A program made the translations under genes and the position numbers. 5,895 nucleotides of DNA from Anaerolineales bacterium (lineage in GTDB: Bacteria > Chloroflexota > Anaerolineae > Anaerolineales > E44-bin32), in the NCBI GenBank assembly GCA_030673085.1, contig DAOVFE010000128.1:1-5895 (forward strand). The letters are read 5' to 3'. This document shows, in pieces, positions 1 through 5,436 of this stretch; position 1 is the first letter of the stretch; each line of letters begins with the position of its first letter. The notes under the pieces are model-generated. The model saw only the letters and a list, made by a program, of their open reading frames with translations, did not search any database and was not told the DNA's origin.

Positions 1-89
1 AACACTCGGAGCACTTCCGCTTCGGTGCCCTTATCCCGACCAGTAATCACACGAACCGTATCGCCTCGCTTAATCTTTATCTTTCCCAT
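1..89 (-). CDS. rplX: 50S ribosomal protein L24, N-terminal part (cut by window edge)
   Basis: The first 29 codons read MGKIKIKRGD, then TVRVITGRDKGTEAEVLRV, and the frame runs off the left edge of the window without a stop. This is the start of L24, an early-assembly protein of the 50S subunit that binds the 5' domain of 23S rRNA near the peptide exit tunnel. The segment GDTVRVITGRDKGTEAEVLRV (residues 9-29) is the KOW motif of the family, with the expected Gly-Arg-Asp-Lys-Gly turn. The ATG at 89-87 is supported by an AGGAG at 101-97, seven bases upstream, which overlaps the TAG stop of rplN. L24 following L14 is the standard spc-operon order. The identity is based on a short stretch but motif, position and RBS agree. 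Confidence 0.93.
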   Translation of the reverse strand, partial: MGKIKIKRGDTVRVITGRDKGTEAEVLRV

Positions 90-99
90 ATGAAGTCTC

Positions 100-471
100 C
101 TACAAAACCTCGGGGGCCAGCGAGATGATTTTGGTGAAGCCCTTTTCGCGAAGTTCCCGCGCCACTGGTCCAAATATTCGAGTTCCTCTTGGATTACTTC
201 CATCAGTATCCAGGATCACCGCAGCGTTATCATCAAAACGAATATATGACCCATCATCACGGCGATATTCCTTCGCTGTGCGTACAATCACCGCTCGAAC
301 GATCTCACTTTTTTTAACCGCGCCATGCGGGGTAGCTGCTTTCACGGTTCCCACAACTACGTCGCCCACTCGTCCATAGCGTCTTCTTGATCCGCCCAAA
401 ACACGGATAACCAATAGTTCGCGTGCACCAGTGTTATCCGCGATTTTCACTCGGCTTTCTTGCTGGATCAT
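100..471 (-). CDS. rplN: 50S ribosomal protein L14
   Basis: This 123-residue protein matches uL14, normally about 122 residues. L14 sits on the subunit interface of the 50S, binds 23S rRNA, contacts 16S rRNA through an intersubunit bridge, and is where the silencing factor RsfS docks in bacteria. Visible family features are MIQQESRVKIADNTGAR at the N-terminus, the basic strand KKSEIVRAVIVR (residues 53-64), DNAAVILD (81-88) and the C-terminal GPVARELREKGFTKIISLA (101-119). The ATG overlaps the rpsQ stop in an ATGA junction, and a GGAGG SD lies at 483-479 inside the last codons of rpsQ, so translation is probably coupled. The stop is TAG, which is also the first part of the rplX SD. In the classical scheme this is the first gene of the spc operon, but no promoter or gap separates it from rpsQ here. 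Confidence 0.98.
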   Translation of the reverse strand: MIQQESRVKIADNTGARELLVIRVLGGSRRRYGRVGDVVVGTVKAATPHGAVKKSEIVRAVIVRTAKEYRRDDGSYIRFDDNAAVILDTDGSNPRGTRIFGPVARELREKGFTKIISLAPEVL

Positions 472-779
472 TCCGCCGCCTCCGCTGCATCTTCGACAAC
501 CGGGGCTTCGCTATCAGCTTCAAGAATGATTTTATCCATATGGCGTACGATTTGCTCAACAACCCATCGCTTTCGCTTCGATAGCGGTCGACTTTCGACG
601 ATTTTTACCAAATCTCCTGGCCGACAGCCAATCTCATCATGAACCATGTAATCCTTCCTGCTTCGCATAACCTTGCCATAAAGCGGGTGACGATAGCTGG
701 ATTCAATTCTCACCGTTATAGTCTTAGGCATCTTGGCTTTGGTAACCTTACCGGTTAGACGACGTCGATTATTTGTCAT
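468..779 (-). CDS. rpsQ: 30S ribosomal protein S17 with acidic C-terminal tail
   Basis: S17 is a primary 16S rRNA-binding protein of the 5' domain of the 30S subunit. The core is plain: RRLTGKVTKAKMPKTITVRI (residues 6-25), HPLYGKVMRSRKDYMVHDE (31-49) and GDLVKIVESRPLSKRKRW (55-72), an OB-fold with the family signature near its end. At 103 residues it is about 20 longer than the E. coli protein (84). The excess is a C-terminal tail from about residue 87, rich in Glu, Asp and Ala and ending AEAAE, which is unlikely to follow the basic core into rRNA. The last codons of the tail also carry the GGAGG that serves as the SD of rplN. The start ATG overlaps the rpmC stop (ATGA), with an AAGGTG seven bases upstream in the rpmC tail. 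Acidic or low-complexity S17 tails occur in other bacteria, so this is a lineage feature rather than damage. Confidence 0.97.
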   Translation of the reverse strand: MTNNRRRLTGKVTKAKMPKTITVRIESSYRHPLYGKVMRSRKDYMVHDEIGCRPGDLVKIVESRPLSKRKRWVVEQIVRHMDKIILEADSEAPVVEDAAEAAE

Positions 780-991
780 AGCTCACCACCTTCGCCGGCT
801 GCAGCCAATTCAGTTTCCCGTAGGATGGTCAACAGGCGAGCAATCTCTTTTCGCTGAGATTTAAATCTGGATAAATCGGTTAATTGCCCCGTCGCAGCCT
901 GGAATCGAAGCTTGAAATGCTCCTCTCGCGCATCATCCAGGTGAGCGCGGATTTCTTCGGTTGAGAGGGCTCGGATTTCTTCTGGTTTCAT
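776..991 (-). CDS. rpmC: 50S ribosomal protein L29
   Basis: This is a 71-residue protein of the uL29 family, which folds as a helical hairpin next to L23 at the polypeptide exit, close to where trigger factor and SRP dock. Seen in the sequence are KPEEIRALSTEEIRAHLDD (residues 2-20) as the first helix, the conserved FKLRFQAATGQL (26-37) turn region, and a second helix through RKEIARLLTILRE (47-59). Ala/Gly-rich residues 62-71 (LAAAGEGGEL) form a short extension beyond the usual end, and its codons supply the SD for rpsQ. It starts 3 bases after the TAG of rplP, with an AAGGGA SD inside the last codons of rplP. It ends in a TGA that overlaps the rpsQ ATG by 4 bases. The order L16-L29-S17 is the standard one. 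Confidence 0.97.
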   Translation of the reverse strand: MKPEEIRALSTEEIRAHLDDAREEHFKLRFQAATGQLTDLSRFKSQRKEIARLLTILRETELAAAGEGGEL

Positions 992-994
992 TGT

Positions 995-1420
995 CTATAT
1001 CCCTTCTCGCCGCTCTGACCGCTTGGCAAATTTAGTTTTAATCGGAAGCTTATGCGTCGCTAGCCGCATGGCTTCACGTGCGTTTTCTTCAGAAAGGCCA
1101 GAAATCTCAAACATAATTCGCCCCGGCTTTACTACGGCAACCCAGTGATCAACTGCGCCCTTCCCTTTTCCCATACGACTTTCGGCTGCACGCTTGGTCA
1201 CCGGTTTATCCGGGAATATCCGGATCCAAACCTTGCCGCGCCGGCGCATAAAACGTACTAGCGCCCGTCGGGACGCTTCGATCTGGCGGGCCGTAACCCA
1301 TCCCGGCTCAATAGCTTGAATCCCATAATCACCAAATTCAACCGTAGATCCACGGTATGCTTTGCCCTTCATCCGTCCGCGCTGTTGCTTGCGATACTTC
1401 ACGCGTTTTGGGAATAACAT
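995..1420 (-). CDS. rplP: 50S ribosomal protein L16
   Basis: L16 (uL16) helps organise the A-site and peptidyl-transferase region of the 50S and is needed late in assembly. The 141-residue length is close to the E. coli protein (136). Family features are the N-terminal MLFPKRVKYRKQQRGRMKG (residues 1-19), FGDYGIQAIEPGWVTARQIEA (29-49, beginning FGDYG), KVWIRIFPDKPVT (63-75), the loop SRMGKGKGAVDHWVA (81-95), and the helix ending ATHKLPIKTKF (121-131). Arg82 in SRMGKGKG corresponds by motif to E. coli Arg81, which is hydroxylated there; nothing in this window shows whether that happens here. A strong GAGGTGA SD at 1431-1425 precedes the ATG. The gene sits between rpsC and rpmC as expected, 39 bases after the rpsC stop, and ends in TAG. 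Confidence 0.98.
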   Translation of the reverse strand: MLFPKRVKYRKQQRGRMKGKAYRGSTVEFGDYGIQAIEPGWVTARQIEASRRALVRFMRRRGKVWIRIFPDKPVTKRAAESRMGKGKGAVDHWVAVVKPGRIMFEISGLSEENAREAMRLATHKLPIKTKFAKRSERREGI

Positions 1421-1459
1421 TCGATCACCTCATAAACCACGAGCAACGGTTTCTGCGAC

Positions 1460-2134
1460 TTACTCGCTAATATAGACATCAGTGGCCCCTGGCTCCTCTT
1501 CCGCCTTTGGCAGGATGTCTCCTTTATAGATCCACACTTTAACGCCTATTCGCCCATAGCCTGTTAATGCCTCGGTGCAAGCGAAGTCAATATCAGCCCG
1601 CAGCGTTTGCGCTGGCACACGACCTTCTCGCACCCATTCCCGGCGGGCCATTTCGGAACCTGATAGCCGACCTGCGCATATTACCTTGATTCCTTTTGCC
1701 CCGTTTCGCATTGCATTGGTTACCGCCCTCTGCATTGCCCGGCGATGACTAATTCGTCTTTGAAGCTGATTAGCTATGTTCTCGCCTACAAGATGAGCAT
1801 CCAAATCTGGATTCTTGATCTCCTCAATATCCAATTTCACCTTTGTGCCCGTCAGAGCCTCAACCCTACTTCTCAGCTCTTTTACCGTTGCGCCCTTCCG
1901 CCCTATCACGATTCCCGGACGGGCTGTGTGCACCATTATATGAACTCTGTTCGGGAAGCGCTCAATCTCAATCTTCGAGATTCCGGCTCGAGGGACGATG
2001 TTATTTACCAGCTCTCGAATCGCCTGATCTTCATGTAGCCGTTTAACATATTCATCGCCTTCAGCAAACCAGCGCGATTCCCATGTTTTATTAATTCCTA
2101 AACGGAACCCAATGGGATGAACTTTGCGCCCCAT
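1460..2134 (-). CDS. rpsC: 30S ribosomal protein S3
   Basis: S3 (uS3) lies at the mRNA entry site in the 30S head and takes part in mRNA unwinding. At 224 residues it has the usual length. The N-terminal block is MGRKVHPIGFRLGI (residues 1-14). A type-II KH domain covers roughly residues 38-107, with the nucleic-acid-binding GRKG loop at 78-81 within GIVIGRKGATV. The C-terminal domain starts with RRISHRRAMQRAVTNAM (126-142) and contains GRLSGSEMARREW and LRADIDFACTEALTGYG, then GVKVWIYKGDILP. Arg131 and Arg132 of the helicase patch are kept, while the third residue (Lys135 in E. coli) is Gln. The C-terminus is a short acidic tail. An AAAGGAG SD lies 5 bases before the ATG and the stop is TAA, the only TAA in the window. 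It starts 21 bases after the rplV stop. Confidence 0.98.
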   Translation of the reverse strand: MGRKVHPIGFRLGINKTWESRWFAEGDEYVKRLHEDQAIRELVNNIVPRAGISKIEIERFPNRVHIMVHTARPGIVIGRKGATVKELRSRVEALTGTKVKLDIEEIKNPDLDAHLVGENIANQLQRRISHRRAMQRAVTNAMRNGAKGIKVICAGRLSGSEMARREWVREGRVPAQTLRADIDFACTEALTGYGRIGVKVWIYKGDILPKAEEEPGATDVYISE

Positions 2135-2155
2135 ACCTGCTCCTTTCGCATGACC

Positions 2156-2518
2156 CTACTTTAAACCTTCTTCCCGCTCACGCAAGATCACCGATATATG
2201 CGAGTTGCGGCGCAGGATTGGCTTAAATCTCCCACGGGCACCAAATCGTCGCCATTTCCGAGTTGGCCCCTGATCGGCAAATATTTTATATACGAACAGA
2301 TCGTCCCGACTTATTCCATAATTCTCTTCGGCATTTGCCATAGCCGAATGCAGTACTTTATACAATGGGCGGGCCGCCGCTTTCGGCGTAAAGCGCAGAA
2401 CGTCCATCGCTTCTATAACGTCAAGTCCCCGGATAAGATCCATCACCAGACGCACCTTCTGCGCGGACATGGGTACGTAGCGAGCAGAAGCTTGAATGTC
2501 TTTTTTTTCAGCCATCAT
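2156..2518 (-). CDS. rplV: 50S ribosomal protein L22
   Basis: L22 (uL22) binds all domains of 23S rRNA; its extended beta-hairpin lines the nascent-chain tunnel opposite L4, at the constriction where macrolides act. The 120-residue protein shows ASARYVPMSAQKVRLVMDLI (residues 10-29), ALRFTPKAAA-like sequence as VLRFTPKAAARPLYKVLHSA (40-59), ANAEENYG (61-68), and the hairpin RRFGARGRFKPILRRNSHIS (90-109). No deletion or duplication of the hairpin tip is apparent. Two ATGs stand in tandem at 2518 and 2515. Upstream is AAGGTAGGCG within the end of rpsS, giving SD spacings of about 6 and 9 bases, so either may be used; the longer form is listed. The gene begins 3 bases after the rpsS TAG and itself ends in TAG. 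Confidence 0.97.
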   Translation of the reverse strand: MMAEKKDIQASARYVPMSAQKVRLVMDLIRGLDVIEAMDVLRFTPKAAARPLYKVLHSAMANAEENYGISRDDLFVYKIFADQGPTRKWRRFGARGRFKPILRRNSHISVILREREEGLK

Positions 2519-2521
2519 CGC

Positions 2522-2803
2522 CTACCTTACCTGCGTAGTCCGGTCTCTCCCAACGTGTCCACGAAAAGTACGAGTGGGAGCAAATTCACCTAGCTTATGA
2601 CCGACCATGTTCTCAGTGATATAAATTGGAACATGGCGGCGGCCATCATGAACCGCAATGGTATGACCGACCATCTGGGGGAATATTGTGCTCGCCCTGC
2701 TCCAGGTCCGAATCACTTTCTTCTCGCCCTTCTGATTCATTTCTTCAATCTTTTTCAGCAACTTTGGGGCGATAAATGGCCCCTTCTTCAGAGATCGCGA
2801 CAT
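2522..2803 (-). CDS. rpsS: 30S ribosomal protein S19
   Basis: S19 (uS19) lies in the 30S head, pairs with S13, and contacts the A-site tRNA region. The 93-residue protein is a textbook match in length and wording: MSRSLKKGPFIAPKLLKKIE at the N-terminus, RTWSRASTIFPQMVGHTIAV (residues 32-51), HDGRRHVPIYITENMVGHKL (52-71), then GEFAPTRTFRGH (72-83). The last ten residues (VGRDRTTQVR) form the basic tail that reaches toward the decoding region in other ribosomes. A GGAGG SD stands 11 bases before the ATG, longer than at most junctions here. The 37 bases between the rplB stop and this start contain only this RBS and no obvious promoter. The stop is TAG, 3 bases before rplV. Confidence 0.98.
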   Translation of the reverse strand: MSRSLKKGPFIAPKLLKKIEEMNQKGEKKVIRTWSRASTIFPQMVGHTIAVHDGRRHVPIYITENMVGHKLGEFAPTRTFRGHVGRDRTTQVR

Positions 2804-2840
2804 CTTTCTACTCGCCTCCGATTACACTTCCATTCAATAA

Positions 2841-3677
2841 CTAGCGACGCCCCTTCGAGCGATGACGGACAATATTCTTTTCCGTCTTCTTATTTCGCCG
2901 AGTCTTATATCCAAGGGTAGGCTTACCCCATGGACTCTTAGGACCGGGCAGCCCAATCGGCTGGCGACCTTCGCCGCCGCCATGCGGGTGATCACGGGGA
3001 CTCATGGCCGAACCGCGGACTGTTGGGCGAATGCCCATGTGCCGTTTGCGTCCGGCCTTCCCCAATTTAATGTTGCTATGATCCGGGTTGCCAACCTCGC
3101 CAATTGTGGCGTAACATCGCTGGTGAATCCGCCGTACTTCACCCGATGGCAAACGAATCAAAGCGTATTCGCCTTCCTTACCCAGCAATTGAGCCGATGT
3201 GCCGGCTGCACGCACCAGCTGCCCTCCACGGCCCTCGTATAGTTCAATGTTGTGTACCATCGTGCCCACCGGAATATTGGTTAGTGGCATACTGTTCCCG
3301 GGGCGTATCTCAGTCTTGGTGTCAGATATCACTCTATCGCCAACTTGCAGTCCAAGCGGAGCAATAATGTATCGCTTTTCGCCATCCGCATAATAGAGTA
3401 AGGCGATGCGGGCTGAGCGGTTTGGGTCATATTCGATCGCTGCCACCTTAGCCCCAATTCCCCGCTTATCTCGCTTGAAATCTATCAAACGAAGATGCCG
3501 CCGGTTGCCGCCTCCACGATGGCGGACGGTCACCCGTCCATATACATTTCTGCCGCCATGCTTGGACTTAGAAACTATCAAGGAGCGCTCCGGCTTTGTT
3601 TTGGTAATTTCCTCAAACGTCGCGCCGGTCATGCCACGCCGGCCCGGCGAGGTCGGCTTGTACTTCTTTATCGCCAT
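2841..3677 (-). CDS. rplB: 50S ribosomal protein L2
   Basis: L2 (uL2) is among the most conserved 50S proteins, needed for subunit association and close to the peptidyl-transferase centre. With the ATG at 3677 it has 278 residues, the normal size, and begins MAIKKYKPTSPGRRGMTGAT. The RNA-binding OB and SH3-like domains carry KHGGRNVYGRVTVRHRGGG (residues 39-57), AAIEYDPNRSARIALLYYADG (79-99) and GGQLVRAAGTSAQLLGKEG (151-169). The C-terminal region has RPTVRGSAMSPRDHPHGGGE (217-236); His230 is the counterpart of E. coli His229. Where many L2 proteins have NPVDHPHGG, this one has SPRDHPHGG. A GTG codon lies directly before the ATG in frame (3680-3678), but MAIKKY is the family start and the upstream AAGGGGTGA suits it. 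The ATG shares one base with the rplW TGA (TGATG), a coupled junction. The stop is TAG. Confidence 0.98.
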   Translation of the reverse strand: MAIKKYKPTSPGRRGMTGATFEEITKTKPERSLIVSKSKHGGRNVYGRVTVRHRGGGNRRHLRLIDFKRDKRGIGAKVAAIEYDPNRSARIALLYYADGEKRYIIAPLGLQVGDRVISDTKTEIRPGNSMPLTNIPVGTMVHNIELYEGRGGQLVRAAGTSAQLLGKEGEYALIRLPSGEVRRIHQRCYATIGEVGNPDHSNIKLGKAGRKRHMGIRPTVRGSAMSPRDHPHGGGEGRQPIGLPGPKSPWGKPTLGYKTRRNKKTEKNIVRHRSKGRR

Positions 3678-3979
3678 CACTTCACCCCTTCAAAGACATC
3701 GATTGTATCGCCGCTTGCCAGCGTCACAATCGCTTTTTTATAACCCGATCGTCTCACTACTAAGCGACGGCTCCGCCCCTTAATTGACCGCTTGGCTGGC
3801 ATATTGAGTACATTAACGCGGTTCACAGTTACATTGAACAGCATCTCGACAGCTTCTTTAATTTGAGCCTTTGTGGCCACTCGATCAACTTCAAAGGCGT
3901 ATTGATTTAACACGCCGCTTTGATAATTCGACTTTTCAGTAATAATAGGCCGGCGAAGAATGTCATAAACCGTCGTCAT
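3677..3979 (-). CDS. rplW: 50S ribosomal protein L23
   Basis: L23 (uL23) sits at the exit of the peptide tunnel and is the main docking point for trigger factor and SRP. From the ATG at 3979 the protein has 100 residues, typical of the family, beginning MTTVYDILRRPIITEKS. The TEK at 14-16 matches the SEK of E. coli L23, whose Glu18 is needed for trigger factor binding. Further features are YAFEVDRVATKAQIKEAVE (27-45), the motif LFNVTVNRVNVLN (47-59), the basic arm MPAKRSIKGRSRRLVVRRSG (60-79), and the end KKAIVTLASGDTIDVFEG. An in-frame ATG 15 bases upstream (3994) overlaps the rplD stop, but using it would turn the AGGAG SD into codons 2-3, so the internal ATG is preferred. The 3' end shares a base with rplB. 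Confidence 0.96.
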   Translation of the reverse strand: MTTVYDILRRPIITEKSNYQSGVLNQYAFEVDRVATKAQIKEAVEMLFNVTVNRVNVLNMPAKRSIKGRSRRLVVRRSGYKKAIVTLASGDTIDVFEGVK

Positions 3980-3986
3980 CGCAAAT

Positions 3987-3991
3987 CTCCT
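3987..3991 (-). promoter_or_regulatory. Shine-Dalgarno site fixing the rplW start
   Basis: AGGAG stands seven bases before the ATG at 3979-3977, the same spacing as at rplX, rplN, rpsJ and rplC. It lies just inside the rplD stop region. The upstream in-frame ATG (3994-3992) has no comparable SD at usable distance, which argues for the shorter L23. Because that upstream ATG overlaps the rplD TGA as ATGA, a minor coupled initiation there cannot be ruled out. Confidence 0.75.
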
Positions 3992-4614
3992 CATTCACCC
4001 AAATACGAATGAATGACATCCAAGGCTTCCAATGGAACGATCATTCGCTCATAACCGAGCATATCGCGGACATTGAGGTAGTTCGCCAACAATGTCTTAG
4101 CGTCCGGAAGGTTGCGCGCGGACTTCTCTACGATCTCATCTTTCTTCGGCAGCAGAATTAGAACGCTTGACTGCCCCACCAATCGATCCAAGATCGCGAT
4201 CATTTTCTTGGTCTTTGGCTGCTTCATCGCTAGCTTATCTAGAAAGATAATCTCAGAATTAGCCGCTTTGAGCGAAAGCGCCGAGCGCAATGCGGCTCTC
4301 CGCATCTTAATTGGCATACGCTTGCTATAATCACGCGGCTGTGGCGTATGCACTTTTCCACCGCCAACCCACTGTGCAGCCCGAATTGATCCTTGACGGG
4401 CCCGGCCTGTGCCCTTCTGGCGCCATGGTTTGCGCCCTCCACCCGAGACATCACTGCGGCCTTTGGTCTTATGTGTACCAAGACGAGCATTGGCGAGCTG
4501 ACGCACAAAAGCCTGGTGCATTAAATCCTTCTTGATGGGAGCCTCGAAGATCGACGGCGTCAACTCCACCTCATCAACCTTCTTCCCCTTCATATCTAAT
4601 ACATCTGCCTTCAT
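3991..4614 (-). CDS. rplD: 50S ribosomal protein L4
   Basis: L4 (uL4) has a globular surface domain and a long loop reaching into the peptide tunnel, facing L22. In E. coli it also represses its own operon through the S10 leader and by antagonising transcription elongation. The 207-residue protein shows the loop clearly: THKTKGRSDVSGGG (residues 47-60), RKPWRQKGTGRARQGSIRAA (61-80), QWVGGGKVHTPQPRDYS (81-97). The globular part follows with MRRAALRSALSLKAANSEII (104-123) and ends NVRDMLGYERMIVPLEALDVIHSYLGE. No change is visible at the Lys-Pro-Trp-Arg-Gln-Lys-Gly-Thr-Gly core, where macrolide-resistance mutations fall. The ATG overlaps the rplC TGA (ATGA). An AGGAG sits 11 bases upstream in rplC, a rather long spacing, so coupling is probably important. 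Confidence 0.98.
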   Translation of the reverse strand: MKADVLDMKGKKVDEVELTPSIFEAPIKKDLMHQAFVRQLANARLGTHKTKGRSDVSGGGRKPWRQKGTGRARQGSIRAAQWVGGGKVHTPQPRDYSKRMPIKMRRAALRSALSLKAANSEIIFLDKLAMKQPKTKKMIAILDRLVGQSSVLILLPKKDEIVEKSARNLPDAKTLLANYLNVRDMLGYERMIVPLEALDVIHSYLGE

Positions 4615-5264
4615 TTCTGCATGCTCTCCTGCGCCTTCTGCTTGCGCGCCTCTTTAATCACCACTATCCCATCGCGAGCGCCAGGCACACTTCCATTTAC
4701 ACCAATAAGGTTACGACTAGCATCCACTAAAACAACGCATAAATTCTGCGATGTCACTCGATTCGAGCCCATATGGCCGGGTCCCCGCGAGCCTTTAAAT
4801 ACTCGGCCAGGCGCTGCACATGCGCCATGTGAACCAGGTGAACGCTGGCGATCCGATTGACCATGGGTAATAGGTCCGCCACCAAAACCATGTCGCTTCA
4901 TTGCGCCTGCGAAGCCCTTGCCCTTGCTGGTTCCAACCACATCCACTCGATCGCCTATCACAAAGACATCCGCCATCAGCTTGTCGCCAGCCTCGAGATC
5001 GTCGATAGGCTTTATCCGGAATTCACGCAAAAAGCGCAATGGCGGCAGGTCATTCCTCTTCAAGTGACCCAATTGCCCCCCGGTCAGACGCTTGGGCTTT
5101 GCTTCGCCAAATCCAAGCTGAACGGCCGAATAGCCATCTCGATCCAGACTCCGGATCTGAGTAACATAGCAAGGCCCAGCTTCAATCAGGGTCACTGGTA
5201 TAACAACGCCTGAATCATCGAAGATCTGGGTCATGCCCGCTTTTTTACCAATCAGCCCCTTCAT
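4611..5264 (-). CDS. rplC: 50S ribosomal protein L3
   Basis: L3 (uL3) is an early-assembly 50S protein whose central loop reaches the peptidyl-transferase centre. From the ATG at 5264 it has 217 residues and begins with the family start MKGLIGKKAGMTQIFDDSG. The frame is open for 28 more codons to an ATG at 5348, but that extension has no family similarity and no SD, while GGGAG stands seven bases before 5264. Other features are VTQIRSLDRDGYSAVQLGFG (34-53), VVGTSKGKGFAGAMKRHGF (109-127), GPITHGQSDRQRSPGSHGA (130-148), PGRVFKGSRGPGHMGSNRVT (152-171). In that block the usual Met before (Ala/Pro)-Gly-His-Met-Gly is Gly161. The C-terminus is a short basic and Gln-rich tail whose codons carry the SD of rplD. 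It is preceded by the longest intergenic stretch of the window. Confidence 0.97.
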   Translation of the reverse strand: MKGLIGKKAGMTQIFDDSGVVIPVTLIEAGPCYVTQIRSLDRDGYSAVQLGFGEAKPKRLTGGQLGHLKRNDLPPLRFLREFRIKPIDDLEAGDKLMADVFVIGDRVDVVGTSKGKGFAGAMKRHGFGGGPITHGQSDRQRSPGSHGACAAPGRVFKGSRGPGHMGSNRVTSQNLCVVLVDASRNLIGVNGSVPGARDGIVVIKEARKQKAQESMQK

Positions 5265-5271
5265 CTCTTGT

Positions 5272-5276
5272 CTCCC
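5272..5276 (-). promoter_or_regulatory. Shine-Dalgarno site fixing the rplC start
   Basis: GGGAG lies seven bases before the ATG at 5264-5262, which opens the canonical L3 N-terminus. Nothing comparable precedes the ATG at 5348, so this site decides the start and leaves a true 172-base untranslated gap after rpsJ. Confidence 0.8.
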
Positions 5277-5289
5277 AATATAATTTTTC

Positions 5290-5317
5290 GACAGGACTGT
5301 CAGCCTGGGCTCGGCTG
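5290..5317 (-). other. Two small inverted repeats just upstream of rplC
   Basis: In mRNA sense, CAGCC at 5317-5313 can pair with GGCTG at 5305-5301 around a 7-base loop. Immediately after, GACAGTCCTGTC at 5301-5290 is a perfect dyad that could form a 4-bp hairpin with a 4-base loop. The two elements share their boundary base, end about 13 bases before the rplC SD, and are followed by an AT-rich stretch (GAAAAATTATATTG). They could be a protein-binding or translational control element for L3, or chance; the arms are short and I have no comparison to test conservation. Confidence 0.3.
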
Positions 5318-5410
5318 CATCATCCCCGACCGCAGAGAAGTCATTCAATCGCCTGCAGAAAGTGCTTATCGCAATCTACAGCCGCCTGCATCTTTCCCCG
5401 CCTAACTATT

Positions 5411-5429
5411 CCGGCTATGCCGGTTTTTT
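5411..5429 (+). terminator. Terminator-like hairpin on the plus strand, antisense to the operon
   Basis: On the plus strand, CCGGC (5411-5415), a TAT loop and GCCGG (5419-5423) are followed directly by six T (5424-5429), the shape of an intrinsic terminator with a short 5-bp GC stem. In operon sense the order is reversed: six A, then the hairpin, then AATAGTTAGG, with no U-tract, so it should not stop the ribosomal-protein transcript. It begins 8 bases past the rpsJ stop. Possible roles are stopping antisense transcription, or acting in the sense RNA as a small 3' stability hairpin for rpsJ. The stem is short, so confidence in function is limited. Confidence 0.4.
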
Positions 5430-5436
5430 ACAGCAA

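Noticed and set aside
2198..2593. Open frame of 131 codons on the plus strand
   Set aside because: It lies opposite rplV and rpsS, shows no recognisable domain, and is explained by the codon pattern of the conserved genes on the other strand.
3406..3783. Plus-strand open frames of 125 and 82 codons
   Set aside because: Both are antisense to rplB and rplW, have Arg/Ser/Pro-rich composition typical of reversed coding sequence, and overlap each other in different frames.
4239..4508. Minus-strand open frame of 89 codons within rplD
   Set aside because: It is in another frame of a well-conserved L4 region, including its tunnel loop; no sign of independent coding.
4857..5213. Plus-strand open frame of 118 codons
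   Set aside because: It is antisense to rplC, has no credible SD, and resembles no family I know.
5277..5303. Promoter-like CTGACA and TATATT before rplC on the minus strand
   Set aside because: The spacer is only 15 bases and the -10 would end next to the SD, so transcription would start in or after the SD and yield an mRNA without an RBS.
5265..5348. N-terminal extension of L3 by 28 residues
   Set aside because: The extension has no family similarity, its ATG has no SD, and the inner ATG has both a GGGAG at good spacing and the canonical MKGLIGKKAGMTQ start.
5350..5390. Direct repeat CGCCTGCA at 5350-5357 and 5383-5390
   Set aside because: Two copies of eight bases 33 bases apart in a short spacer are easily chance; no third copy or array structure is seen.
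5405..5430. Sense-strand terminator between rpsJ and rplC
   Set aside because: In operon direction the hairpin is followed by AATAGTTAGG with no U-tract, so termination of the ribosomal-protein transcript there is not supported.
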